Positions 1 through 8,425 of a DNA stretch of 17,282 nt are shown one piece after another (positions within the stretch are counted from its first letter, which is position 1; the number at the start of each line of letters is the position of its first letter). Where the stretch lies: positions 1-17,282 of the forward strand of contig JBCKUK010000027.1 in assembly GCA_038924905.1 (NCBI GenBank), given 5' to 3'. The position numbers were made by a program, and so were the translations under genes. Under the pieces are notes generated by a model. It was not told the origin of the DNA. It did not search any database and saw only the letters and a list, made by a program, of their open reading frames with translations. This DNA comes from JBCKUK01 sp038924905. Its GTDB lineage: Bacteria; Pseudomonadota; Gammaproteobacteria; Burkholderiales; Methylophilaceae.

Positions 1-49
1 TGATAGCCTTTATCCAGATTAACTAAAACATTTTCAGTCTGGAGACGCC

Positions 50-2392
50 ATGCAATATCCTGATATATTCCACCTTAAGCTTGTTATTGCAATAGTAGCC
101 GGAACTTTTGGCATGGCTTTTCCAGCAATCGCTGAAAACAAGGCCGAAGCGCTTGAGCTCGGTACGGTGGAGGTGGTTTCGACCACGCCGCTGCCCGGTA
201 TCGGCACCCCGATTAATCAAGTCCCGGCCAACGTGCAATCCGCAACAGCCAAGGAAATAGAAACTCAGCACGCGCTTGAATTGTCCGATTTTATCAACGC
301 TAATCTCGGCAGCGTCAGTATCACCGAAGGGCAAAGCAATCCCTACTTTAACGACGTATTTTTCCGGGGGTTCACTGCTTCCCCTCTGGCCGGAGCGCCA
401 CAGGGTTTGTCAGTATTTCAGGATGGCGTACGCATCAATGAACCTTTCGGCGATACGGTCAACTGGAGCCTGATTCCGCACACCGCCATTTCCAGCATCA
501 ATCTGATTCCAGGCTCTAGCCCGGTATTCGGGCTTAATACGCTGGGCGGAGCGCTTTCGATTAACACCAAGAGCGGCGCGCAATATCCAGGTATTGTCAT
601 TGAAACAAGCGCCGGTTCATTTGGACGCAAGTCTCTCAACGCCAGCTATGGCGGCAAACAGAATAATCTGGATTATTTCGTGACCGGCAATCTGTCGAGT
701 GAAGACGGCTGGCGTGAACATTCTCCCAGTGAGGTCAACCAGTTTTTTGGAAAACTCGGTTGGCAAGATGACATGACCGACCTTGATTTCAGCCTGTCCG
801 TAGCGCACAACAACCTGGAAGGCGTGCAGGCACTGCCGCGCAGCTGGCTTGATACGCCCAAGCAGGGCTATACCTTTCCCGATATTATTCAAAATCGTTT
901 ATATATGGCCAATCTGAAGGGCAGTCATTTTTTCAATGACGAAAGTCTGGTTGCAGCCAATGTTTATGTGCGAAAAAGCCGTATCAGCAATTTCGCCAGT
1001 AATACCAATGACTGTTTTGCCAGTCTCGAGGTTGGCGAAGGCGGGGCTTGTGAGCATGTCGATACAGCCAACCAGGGATCGAATGAGCAATCCACCACAA
1101 ATCAGCTTGGCTACGGCGTAACCTTGCAGTATTCGTTTCTGGGCGATGTGTTCAAGCATAAAAACCAGTTTACTGGCGGCGTTAGTGTCGACTTGGGGCA
1201 CACGCGATATAACGCCGATGAACAGACTTCCAACTTCGCCAACGATCGCGGTGCCATCGCCACCAGTATTTTTGAGGAAGAGACCAATATCGTCGGCAAA
1301 AATGGTTATTATGGCCTGTTTGCTACTGACATATTTTCGCTGACGGATAAGGTTCATCTGACCTTGTCCGGACGCTACAATTACATTCGCATCAAGCTCA
1401 AGGATGACGGAGAAGTCGACCCCTATACCGGTAAATTTATCACCGGCGACTCCTCTCAAATAACGCATAGCTTTCATCGCTTTAATCCGGCTGTGGGCAT
1501 CAATTACAATCCAAGCCAGACACTGGGTTTTTACGGTAGCTATAATGAAGGCATGCGTGCGCCGACACCAATCGAGCTGAGCTGCGCCGACCCACTGGCA
1601 CCATGCCGCTTGCCTACCGATTTTCTCGCTGATCCGCCGCTTAAAGCGGTAGTCTCAAAAACCTGGGAAGCGGGGGTGCGCGGTAAACTGGCAAGTGACT
1701 GGCACTGGAATGCCTCTGTGTTTCGTACCACCCTGCATGACGATATCCAGTTTATCAGTTCAGGCAATAGTTTTAATCTGGGTTATTTTCAGAATGTGGG
1801 CGAGAGCCGCCGCCAAGGTATAGAGCTGGGGCTGCGTGGTAGCGTAGACAAGCTGCATCTGACAGCCAATTATCAGTATTTGCAAGCCACATTTGAATCG
1901 CCCGTAACTTTCCATAATGAAGCCAATTCGTCGGCTGATGACGAGGGTAATTTTACGGCCAAACCCGGTGATAATTTGCCTAATATCCCAAGGCACACAG
2001 TTAAACTGCGCGCTTCCTATGACATTACACCATCGCTCAATGCAGGCCTTAATGTGATATCCAATACCAGTGTTTACGCGCGCGGTGATGAAAACAATCA
2101 AGACCGTAATGGCAAGGTAGCGGGTTATACGGTATTTAACATGGATGCCAATTGGCGCTTCCATTCCAACTGGAGCAGTTTCTTGCGCGTGACCAATATA
2201 TTTGACCGTGATTACTCTACCTTGGGCATACTCGGCACCAATGCTTTCACCGATGTCGGAAGAACATTTAATCCAAATCCTGGTGAGTGGACTTCCGAAC
2301 AGTTCCAAACACCTGCCGCGCCGCGTGCAGCATGGGTAGGCGTACGTTATGATTTTGGCGGTAAGCCTGGCTCAATTGTTGATGTCGATTAA
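50..2392 (+). CDS. TonB-dependent outer-membrane receptor
   Basis: A 780-residue TonB-dependent receptor, which imports a scarce ligand (siderophore, metal chelate or similar) across the outer membrane using energy from TonB-ExbBD. Residues 1-28 form a signal peptide (hydrophobic core ending AFPAIA). A TonB-box-like stretch, ELGTVEVVST, follows. The plug domain shows FFRGF, GLSVFQDGVRINEPFGD and GLNTLGGALSINTKSG. The rest is an aromatic-rich beta barrel, with two short Cys-containing loops (NDCFASLEVGEGGAC and LSCADPLAPC). The start is supported by GGAG at 41-44, five bases before the ATG. The barrel's usual terminal aromatic (VGVRYDF) is followed by about 11 extra residues. The substrate cannot be told from sequence. 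The next gene is a broken two-component regulator that may once have controlled it; no sensor kinase is present. Confidence 0.93.
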   Translation: MQYPDIFHLKLVIAIVAGTFGMAFPAIAENKAEALELGTVEVVSTTPLPGIGTPINQVPANVQSATAKEIETQHALELSDFINANLGSVSITEGQSNPYFNDVFFRGFTASPLAGAPQGLSVFQDGVRINEPFGDTVNWSLIPHTAISSINLIPGSSPVFGLNTLGGALSINTKSGAQYPGIVIETSAGSFGRKSLNASYGGKQNNLDYFVTGNLSSEDGWREHSPSEVNQFFGKLGWQDDMTDLDFSLSVAHNNLEGVQALPRSWLDTPKQGYTFPDIIQNRLYMANLKGSHFFNDESLVAANVYVRKSRISNFASNTNDCFASLEVGEGGACEHVDTANQGSNEQSTTNQLGYGVTLQYSFLGDVFKHKNQFTGGVSVDLGHTRYNADEQTSNFANDRGAIATSIFEEETNIVGKNGYYGLFATDIFSLTDKVHLTLSGRYNYIRIKLKDDGEVDPYTGKFITGDSSQITHSFHRFNPAVGINYNPSQTLGFYGSYNEGMRAPTPIELSCADPLAPCRLPTDFLADPPLKAVVSKTWEAGVRGKLASDWHWNASVFRTTLHDDIQFISSGNSFNLGYFQNVGESRRQGIELGLRGSVDKLHLTANYQYLQATFESPVTFHNEANSSADDEGNFTAKPGDNLPNIPRHTVKLRASYDITPSLNAGLNVISNTSVYARGDENNQDRNGKVAGYTVFNMDANWRFHSNWSSFLRVTNIFDRDYSTLGILGTNAFTDVGRTFNPNPGEWTSEQFQTPAAPRAAWVGVRYDFGGKPGSIVDVD

Positions 2393-2411
2393 GCATGGCC
2401 ACTTAAACAGC

Positions 2412-3829
2412 ATGCAGGCACGTACCCATATTGACCCGCCAACCACCTTTAACATCACGCCACTGCGCGTAATGTTAGTGGAAGACGAGGTGTTGTTTGC
2501 GCGTGCGGTTGCCAGGCGCTTACAAAAAGCAGGTTACTAATGTGAACATGCAGAAAATCTGGCAGATGGCCGTGCGTTGGCAAAGCAGTTCAGCCCAGAT
2601 ATGGTCTTGCTGGATATGCGTTTGCCTGATGACAACGGCATGGATTTGCTCAATGAGTTAATCGCCAAAGGTGTTGCCGTCATAGTCATGACTGCCTATG
2701 GTGAAGTGAGCGACGCCGTGGGCGCAATGAAGCAGGGTGCGACTGATTACCTGAAAAAGCCGGTGGACCTGGAAGAGCTGTTGCTGGTAGTCAAAAAAGT
2801 TGAAGCCACCACCAAACTCAAACACCAGCTTAATTACTCACGTCAACGCGATACGCGCGCAACTGAGGGCACGGAGCTGCTGGGCGACAGCCCTGGCCAT
2901 GCAGAGTGTGCGTACGCAGGTACAGCGCATTGCGCAATTGGTGGCGGTGGCCGATGCGACGCCACCCACTGTGCTTATTATGGGCGAAACTGGCACCGGC
3001 AAGGATGTGGTGGCGCGTTTGCTGCACCAATCTTGCGTTAGAAGTAATCGGCCATTCGTTCATGTTGATTGCGCCTCGTTACCCGCCGAGCTGATAGAGA
3101 GCGAGCTTTTTGGTCATGAAAAAGGCGCGTTTACCAGTGCGCAAGGCTCGCGTATTGGCCTGATCGAAGCCGCGGAAGATGGCACACTATTTCTGGATGA
3201 GATTGGCGAACTGCCTCAGAATCTGCAAGCCAAGCTGCTTAATGTGCTTGAGCGGCGCATGGTGCGGCGAGGGGGCTCCACTAAAGAACGCCCGGTAGCC
3301 GCCCCCGCGCTTTATAGCGGCAACTAACCGTGATCTACAGCAGATGGTCACTGAGGGGCGCTTCCGTTCTGACTTATTTTATCGCTTGAATGTAATAACC
3401 ATGAACATGCCGCCGCTACGCGAGCGAGGCGACGATATGCTGCTGTTGGCCAGGCACTTTATTGCGCTAACTGAGCGCCGTTATGACCTGGAAAAACATG
3501 TATTTACACCCGATGCGATTGATGCGCTCAGGCGCTACCAATGGCCGGGCAACGTACGCGAGTTGCGTCATCAAATCAGCCGCGCAGTATTACTGAGCCG
3601 CAGCGATAAAATTACCGCGCATGATCTGGCATTGCCTTCGCAACCAGCAGTCAGCAGCCTGGAGCAAGTTACATCAAACGTTACCCTGGATTTCGCAGAA
3701 AAAATGTTAATTGAAAATGCCTTGAAGCAGTCCAACCACAACGTCTCTGAGGCCGCGCGCCAGCTGGGAATTACTAGAATGGCTATGCGTTACCGCATGG
3801 AAAAGCACAACATATCCAATTCGCATTAA
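2412..3829 (+). pseudogene. Broken NtrC-family sigma54-dependent response regulator
   Basis: The remains of a sigma54-dependent transcription activator are spread over three frames. The receiver begins RVMLVEDE, with the phosphate-accepting Asp in LLDMRLPDD (2613-2615) and the conserved Lys in YLKKP. The AAA+ domain has Walker A GETGTGKD (2983-3006), a GAFTGA-like loop read as GAFTSA (3124-3141) and Walker B TLFLDEIGE (from about 3184). The C-terminal Fis-type helix-turn-helix is NVSEAARQLGITRMAMRYRM (near 3740-3805). Three lesions are visible: an in-frame TAA at 2538-2540 where AGY-stop-CEHAEN resumes in the same frame; a +1 shift at about 2892-2898, where one extra G separates GDSP from AMQSVR; and another shift in a C-rich tract at about 3294-3308, before RFIAATNRD. 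The start at 2412 is a guess; 2349 or 2382 are possible and would overlap the receptor gene. No histidine kinase partner lies nearby. Confidence 0.9.
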
Positions 3830-4074
3830 CACGCCGAATTCCTTCCCCCTGCCAGAGGGAAGGGTAGGATGGGGGTCAGGTGTATTGATGGGTTATAACT
3901 CCATACCCCACCCCAGCCCTCCCCCTGTCGCGCTTCCAGTTTGCGCTTCAGCGCTTACTGGAGCGGTGAAGACCTATACGGTCTAAATAGGGGGGGCTTA
4001 ATTAGAGTGTACTATCTTCGTCGTTTCTCGCTTGCCGCCTCGTTTTCATCTTTAATTCAAATTGGAATAGTCGT
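3830..4074. repeat. Intergenic palindromic repeats before purT
   Basis: This 245-bp gap holds no convincing gene. At 3841-3878 is a C-rich/G-rich palindrome (CCTTCCC...GGGAAGG followed by GGGTAGGATGGGGG). It resembles the copies at 9170-9208 and 10569-10600. A C-rich tract at 3905-3926 looks like the opposite arm of a similar unit. A compound hairpin spans 3931-3965: CCAGT, then GCGC, loop TTCA, then GCGC and ACTGG. It is followed by AGACC-TATAC-GGTCT at 3970-3984 and a G run. These look like dispersed REP-type sequences rather than a terminator, since no T run follows. Confidence 0.55.
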
Positions 4075-4110
4075 CTCCGTGGTAAAATTCAATCCAGATT
4101 GACCACGGAG
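4075..4110 (+). promoter_or_regulatory. Inverted repeat covering the purT ribosome binding site
   Basis: CTCCGTGGT (4075-4083) and ACCACGGAG (4102-4110) are perfect 9-bp reverse complements around an 18-base AT-rich loop. The right arm ends in the GGAG that serves as the purT Shine-Dalgarno, six bases before the ATG. In RNA the stem would hide the ribosome binding site; in DNA it could be a dyad operator. A TAAAAT at 4083-4088 could be a -10 box (weak TTGGAA at 4062-4067, spacing only 15). If that promoter is used, the left arm would not be in the transcript. The repeat is seen directly; any role is inferred. Confidence 0.45.
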
Positions 4111-4116
4111 TTTTAC

Positions 4117-5313
4117 ATGAAAATCGGCACCCCTTTGAGCCCCAACGCCACCCGCGTCATGCTATTGGGTAGCGGTGAATTGGGCAAAGAGGTCATCATC
4201 GCCTTGCAGCGTTTGGGTGTTGAGGTGATTGCGGTAGACCGCTACGCTAATGCGCCCGGCCACCAGGTCGCACATCGTGCTTACACCATAGATATGACTG
4301 ATGGCGCAGCGCTGCTCGAACTGGTTAAAAAAGAAAAACCGCATCTCATTGTTCCCGAAATTGAAGCGTTGAATACTGATGCGCTGGCCGAAATAGAACA
4401 GCTAGGGCTGTCGCAGGTTATCCCCACCGTCAAAGCCGTTCAGCTCACCATGAATCGAGAAGGCATACGCAGGCTAGCCGCAGAAGAATTGAAACTGCCA
4501 ACCTCGCCCTATGCTTTTGCCAATAGCCTGCAAGCCTTGCAGCAAGCCATTACTGGTGGCATCGGTTATCCGTGCTTTGTTAAGCCCACCATGTCGTCTT
4601 CCGGCAAAGGCCAGTCGCGCATTTCGAGTGCAGCCGAGGTAAGCGCTGCCTGGGATTACGCCGCCACCGGTGGCCGCGTGAATCAAGGCAAAGTGATTGT
4701 TGAAGGCCAGATTGATTTTGATTATGAAATTACCTTGCTCACGGTGCGCGCCAAAAACGCAGCTGGCGTTATTGAAACCCACTTTTGTGAACCCATCGGC
4801 CATCTGCAGGTAAAAGGGGACTACGTCGAAAGTTGGCAACCGCAGGCCATGAGCAAGAACGCAATGGTTGAGGCAAAGCGTATCGCAAAAACCGTGACAG
4901 ATAGCTTGGGCGGCCTTGGCTTGTTTGGCGTTGAGTTATTCGCTAAGGGTGATCAGGTGTGGTTTTCTGAGGTCAGCCCACGCCCGCATGACACCGGCAT
5001 GGTCACCATGGCCAGTCAGCGTTTCAGCGAGTTTGAGCTGCACGCCCGTGCCATCCTTGGCTTGCCGGTAGATGTTGCGATGACAAAAACAGGCGCCAGC
5101 GCGGTGATTTACGGCGGTGTGGATGGTAAAAATATAGTGTTTGAAGGTATTGAGCAGGCCCTAGCCGTGCCGGAAACCGATATTCGCCTGTTTGGCAAAC
5201 CGGAATCTTTTGTGCGCCGCCGCATGGGAGTTGCACTGGCCACAGGTAACAATGTAGAGGAAGCCCGTAGCCGGGCCAAGCTTGCGGCCAGCCTGGTTAA
5301 ATCAAAAGGCTAA
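4117..5313 (+). CDS. purT: Formate-dependent phosphoribosylglycinamide formyltransferase (GAR transformylase 2)
   Basis: PurT makes formyl-GAR from GAR, formate and ATP in the third step of purine synthesis, a folate-independent alternative to PurN. The 398-residue product opens MKIGTPLSP, as PurT proteins do. It then has the pre-ATP-grasp motif MLLGSGELGKEV, the ATP-grasp segment YPCFVKPTMSSSGKGQS, and the C-terminal EVSPRPHDTGMVT with metal and substrate residues. The length fits the family (about 390-400). The ATG at 4117 is chosen because GGAG lies six bases upstream and family homology begins there; an in-frame TTG at 4099 is less likely. It stands alone, convergent with the helicase operon, whose last stop codon is 22 bp downstream. 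Its leader carries an inverted repeat covering the ribosome binding site. Confidence 0.96.
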   Translation: MKIGTPLSPNATRVMLLGSGELGKEVIIALQRLGVEVIAVDRYANAPGHQVAHRAYTIDMTDGAALLELVKKEKPHLIVPEIEALNTDALAEIEQLGLSQVIPTVKAVQLTMNREGIRRLAAEELKLPTSPYAFANSLQALQQAITGGIGYPCFVKPTMSSSGKGQSRISSAAEVSAAWDYAATGGRVNQGKVIVEGQIDFDYEITLLTVRAKNAAGVIETHFCEPIGHLQVKGDYVESWQPQAMSKNAMVEAKRIAKTVTDSLGGLGLFGVELFAKGDQVWFSEVSPRPHDTGMVTMASQRFSEFELHARAILGLPVDVAMTKTGASAVIYGGVDGKNIVFEGIEQALAVPETDIRLFGKPESFVRRRMGVALATGNNVEEARSRAKLAASLVKSKG

Positions 5314-5345
5314 GTCAAAAGGTTAAACCAAAACCTAGTTTTGAC
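5314..5345. terminator. Possible shared hairpin between convergent purT and rhlE
   Basis: GTCAAAA-GGTT (5314-5324) can pair with AACC-TAG-TTTTGAC (5332-5345) around a 7-base loop, with a three-base bulge that overlaps the rhlE stop codon. It sits exactly between the two convergent stop codons. There is no long T run after it on either strand, so termination activity is uncertain. Confidence 0.35.
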
Positions 5346-6717
5346 GGCGTAAACCACCTAGCAATGCTGCTACTGGGCCCTTTGGTTTGTTACTATTTCT
5401 GGCGAAGCTGGAAGGGCTGGGTGGTGGCGCTGTGGCGCTTGGTTCGTAAGGTTTATCAAACCACTCATCATGACTTTTCTTTTTCGGCATGGGCCTTGTT
5501 GGCTTCGTACTGCGCTCCTGATATTCACTACGCGGTGTGCGTCCTGATTTTTCAGCTTTGGCAGGAGCAGGAATAGTGGCGTTTTCCCGTTGAATTTCAT
5601 GCTTGATCAGTTTTTCGATTTCTTTCAGGTATTTTTCTTCTTCGGGGGATACTAGTGAGATTGCGGTGCCAGAAGCGCCCGCGCGGCCGGTGCGGCCTAT
5701 GCGGTGTACGTAATCTTCCGGGGCGCTTGGTATTTCATAGTTAATCACCATTGGCAGCTGGTCAATATCCAGGCCGCGCGCAGCTACATCGGTGGCTATC
5801 AGTACTGCAACCGTGCCTTGCTTGAAGGCTTCCAGCGCTTGCAGGCGCTCCAACTGGCTTTTGTCACCGTGAATAGCATCGGCAGAAACGCCCTCACGCT
5901 GCAGCTGCCGCGCCAGGCGGCTTGCCGTCAGTTTGGTTTTGGTAAAAACAAGGACCTGCGATGCGCCATCACCGCGCAGAATTTCAGCGAGTAAGGCATG
6001 TTTGTCTGCCTGAGCGACTGAATAAACTTTTTGTGTGACATTTTCAGCCGCAGCATTGCTGCGTGCAACTTCAATCAGCGTTGGATTGCTTAAAAATTCT
6101 TCCGATAATTTTTTGATTTCTTTGGAGAAAGTAGCGGAGAACATCAAGTTTTGTCGCTTTGCTGGCAGCAAAGCCAGGATGCGCTTGAGGTCTGGCATAA
6201 AGCCCATATCCAGCATGCGGTCGGCTTCGTCCAGCACCAGCATTTGTACCTGGTTAAGCTGCACCGTGCGCTGCTCAACGTGATCAAGCAGGCGACCCGG
6301 GGTTGCAACCAGAACCTCTATACCCGTCCTCAGCGACGGTGTTTGGGTTTTGATATCCACACCGCCAAATACTACCAGTGAGCGGATCGGCACATGCTTG
6401 GCATAAGTACGCACACTTTCTTCAACCTGGATTGCCAGCTCGCGCGTTGGCGTGAGTATCAAAGCCCGCACCGGATGGCGCGCAGGCGATGCACTGGTGC
6501 TGGCAAACGGCAACAGTTTCTGCAATATAGGCAGCGCAAAAGCCGCTGTTTTACCAGTGCCTGTTTGCGCACCTGCCATTAAATCACGGCCTGCCAGCGC
6601 AACTGGAATTGCCTGCGCCTGAATCGGCGTGGGCGTGGTGTAGCCAGATTCTTCCAGCGCCTTGAGGAGTTCCGGCGCCAGGCCTAAATCTGTAAATTTA
6701 ATATCTTCTGTAGTCAA
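5335..6717 (-). CDS. rhlE: DEAD-box ATP-dependent RNA helicase, RhlE type
   Basis: A 460-residue RNA helicase with all core motifs: Q motif GYTTPTPIQ (about 25-33), motif I AQTGTGKT (50-57), Ia PTREL, Ib TPGR, DEAD (163-166), SAT (194-196), motif V TDVAARGLD and motif VI HRIGRTGRAG (338-347). It unwinds short RNA duplexes and is expected to help ribosome assembly or RNA decay. The roughly 85-residue tail is basic and low-complexity. It contains DEWFDKPYEP and ends GPVAALLGGLRRQN, resembling betaproteobacterial RhlE tails as I recall them. The start is TTG at 6717: an in-frame TGA lies two codons upstream and there is no ATG before the Q motif. Only nine bases separate it from the upstream helicase stop, with no clear Shine-Dalgarno, so translational coupling in a two-gene operon is likely. 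Confidence 0.93.
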   Translation of the reverse strand: MTTEDIKFTDLGLAPELLKALEESGYTTPTPIQAQAIPVALAGRDLMAGAQTGTGKTAAFALPILQKLLPFASTSASPARHPVRALILTPTRELAIQVEESVRTYAKHVPIRSLVVFGGVDIKTQTPSLRTGIEVLVATPGRLLDHVEQRTVQLNQVQMLVLDEADRMLDMGFMPDLKRILALLPAKRQNLMFSATFSKEIKKLSEEFLSNPTLIEVARSNAAAENVTQKVYSVAQADKHALLAEILRGDGASQVLVFTKTKLTASRLARQLQREGVSADAIHGDKSQLERLQALEAFKQGTVAVLIATDVAARGLDIDQLPMVINYEIPSAPEDYVHRIGRTGRAGASGTAISLVSPEEEKYLKEIEKLIKHEIQRENATIPAPAKAEKSGRTPRSEYQERSTKPTRPMPKKKSHDEWFDKPYEPSATAPPPSPSSFARNSNKPKGPVAALLGGLRRQN

Positions 6718-6726
6718 AATTCAGGC

Positions 6727-8274
6727 TTATGAAAATGTACGTGGACGACGTGCAGCTCGGTCGCCATCATTACTACGTTTTGGGCCACCGAACTTATCGC
6801 GGCCGCCAGGTGTAGCATGATTAGGCGTGCTGCGATTGGGAGCGCTACGACTAGGCGCGCTGCGATTTGCATCGCCACGGCCAAAAGCATTGCGGTTAGC
6901 GTCAGCGCGATTGTTATCACGATTGCCATCACGAGTTCCGTCAGGGCGAGGTGCATCACCACGAGGGCTGCTATTTTTGAATCCGGTACCTTGACCGCGC
7001 GGCTTGAAGCCGGTGCTATTAGCGTTACGGTTATTAAAGCCGTGGCCATTAGCCGGACGGCCATTACCAGAGCGCGGACGGTCGCCATTGCCACGGCCGG
7101 CACCATCAGTCCTCGGTGCGGGGCGGCGTGGCTCGTAGCCGGCGATTACCGTGGCTTCCAAACGTTGGCCGGTAAATTGTTCAATTTTGCGTACCTGATG
7201 CCTGTCCATGTGTGATGCAAATGATACTGCAATACCCATATTGCCTGCACGACCGGTGCGGCCAATACGATGAACATAGTCTTCGGCGAATTTTGGCAAA
7301 TCGTAATTGATCACGTGGCTGATGCCTAGCACGTCAATCCCGCGCGCGGCAACATCAGTGGCTACCAATATCTTTACATCGCCATGGCGTAGCTTGGTGA
7401 TGGTGCGGTTACGTGCGCCTTGCGTCATATCGCCATGCAGTGCGGCGGTTTTATGGCCTGCGGCATATAAATCTTCTGCCAGCAAAGCTGCATGACGCTT
7501 GGTAGAGGTGAATATGATGGCTTGATTAACTTCAGGCGCAATCAACAGATGCTCCAGAAGCTTGTTCTTGTGCGACATGTTGTCCACAAAATGCAGGCGC
7601 TGTTCGATGTTGGCGTGTTTTTCTTTTTGCGCGGCGATTTGAATGGTTTTCGGGTTGCGCAAAATCTGGTGCGCAATACGGCCAATACTGCCATCCAGCG
7701 TGGCGGAGAACAGCAGGGTTTGGCGTTCTTTGGGTAGGGCGCTACAAATACGCTCAACATCAGGCATAAAGCCCATGTCCAGCATACGATCAGCCTCATC
7801 CAGGATCAGCATCTGCAAGCGCGACAGGTCAACGCGTCCGCGTTCCATGTGGTCCAGCAAGCGGCCAGGGGTTGCAACCAGAATATCCAGAGGTTGGGAG
7901 AGCAGCTTGTTTTGCAGTGGGTAGGGCATGCCGCCGACGATGCTTACGGTGCGGGCGCGAATAAACTTGCCGTATTTGCGCGCGGCTTCATTGACTTGTG
8001 CGGCGAGCTCACGCGTTGGCACCAACACCATAATACGTGGGCCGCGGCTGTTGGATGGGTGCGGGGTAGCCAGCAAATTCAGTGCTGGCAGGATAAAGGC
8101 AGCGGTTTTTCCGGTGCCGGTTTGAGCGGAGGCCATCAAATCGTGACCAGCCATTACCATGGGGATGGCTTCGGCTTGAATAGGGGTAGCCACAGTGTAA
8201 CCAGAGGCTACAATGGCTTGAAGAATAGCTGGGTTTAAGTTTAATTTCTCAAAACTTGAATTTTCTAAAGACAA
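6727..8274 (-). CDS. DEAD-box RNA helicase with long disordered C-terminal tail
   Basis: A 515-residue RhlE-like DEAD-box helicase and paralogue of its downstream neighbour. Motifs: Q motif GYTVATPIQ (25-33), AQTGTGKT (50-57), PTREL (86-90), TPGR (135-138), DEAD (159-162), SAT (190-192), TDVAARGID (about 306-314) and HRIGRTGRAG (335-344). From about residue 379 to the end lies a 137-residue low-complexity tail rich in Gly, Arg, Asn, Ser and Pro (GRGNGDRPRSGNGRP, GNRDNNRADANRN, SAPSRSAPNRSTPN). Such tails bind RNA without much sequence specificity. The start is TTG at 8274: an AAGGA lies seven bases upstream, and the only nearby upstream ATG reads into a stop after three codons. A long leader with hairpins precedes it. 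As first gene of the pair it probably shares its promoter with rhlE. A cold-shock or RNA-degradosome role is inferred only. Confidence 0.92.
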   Translation of the reverse strand: MSLENSSFEKLNLNPAILQAIVASGYTVATPIQAEAIPMVMAGHDLMASAQTGTGKTAAFILPALNLLATPHPSNSRGPRIMVLVPTRELAAQVNEAARKYGKFIRARTVSIVGGMPYPLQNKLLSQPLDILVATPGRLLDHMERGRVDLSRLQMLILDEADRMLDMGFMPDVERICSALPKERQTLLFSATLDGSIGRIAHQILRNPKTIQIAAQKEKHANIEQRLHFVDNMSHKNKLLEHLLIAPEVNQAIIFTSTKRHAALLAEDLYAAGHKTAALHGDMTQGARNRTITKLRHGDVKILVATDVAARGIDVLGISHVINYDLPKFAEDYVHRIGRTGRAGNMGIAVSFASHMDRHQVRKIEQFTGQRLEATVIAGYEPRRPAPRTDGAGRGNGDRPRSGNGRPANGHGFNNRNANSTGFKPRGQGTGFKNSSPRGDAPRPDGTRDGNRDNNRADANRNAFGRGDANRSAPSRSAPNRSTPNHATPGGRDKFGGPKRSNDGDRAARRPRTFS

Positions 8275-8323
8275 AATATTTCCTTAATAAAACATACTAA
8301 AAAGGCGCAGGCATAAGCTAACG

Positions 8324-8355
8324 TGTATGGAAATTAAATAGTTAATTTTCATACA
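8324..8355 (-). promoter_or_regulatory. AT-rich hairpin in the helicase operon leader
   Basis: TGTATGG-AAATTAA (8324-8337) pairs with TTAATTT-TCATACA (8342-8355) around a 4-base loop. It is 14 bp with one imperfect pair, an A-C mismatch in the minus-strand transcript. It ends about 50 nt before the TTG start. A mainly A-U stem near a weak start codon could be temperature-sensitive, but that is speculation. Confidence 0.4.
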
Positions 8356-8389
8356 GAGGTGCAAACACAAAACGAAAATTGTTTAGGTG

Positions 8390-8425
8390 TTTACCGGCGC
8401 ACGGGCATAGCCACTAACCGGTAAA
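8390..8425. repeat. Inverted repeat TTTACCGG...CCGGTAAA
   Basis: A perfect 8-bp inverted repeat (8390-8397 and 8418-8425) with a 20-base spacer lies within the divergent spacer. It could be a leader stem for the helicase transcript or a protein-binding dyad. Only the symmetry itself is visible. Confidence 0.35.

Noticed and set aside
899..1477. A 192-codon antisense frame inside the receptor gene
   Set aside because: It is fully inside an intact, well-recognised gene and shows no family features or ribosome site.
2349..2540. A stand-alone short receiver protein ending at 2540
   Set aside because: The reading continues in the same frame past the stop with the rest of the receiver domain, so it is a fragment of the broken regulator.
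6714..7215. Long open frames on both strands over the helicase tail
   Set aside because: They are shadows of the Gly/Arg/Asn-rich coding region. They read as Ala/Val/Ile-rich nonsense with no start signal.
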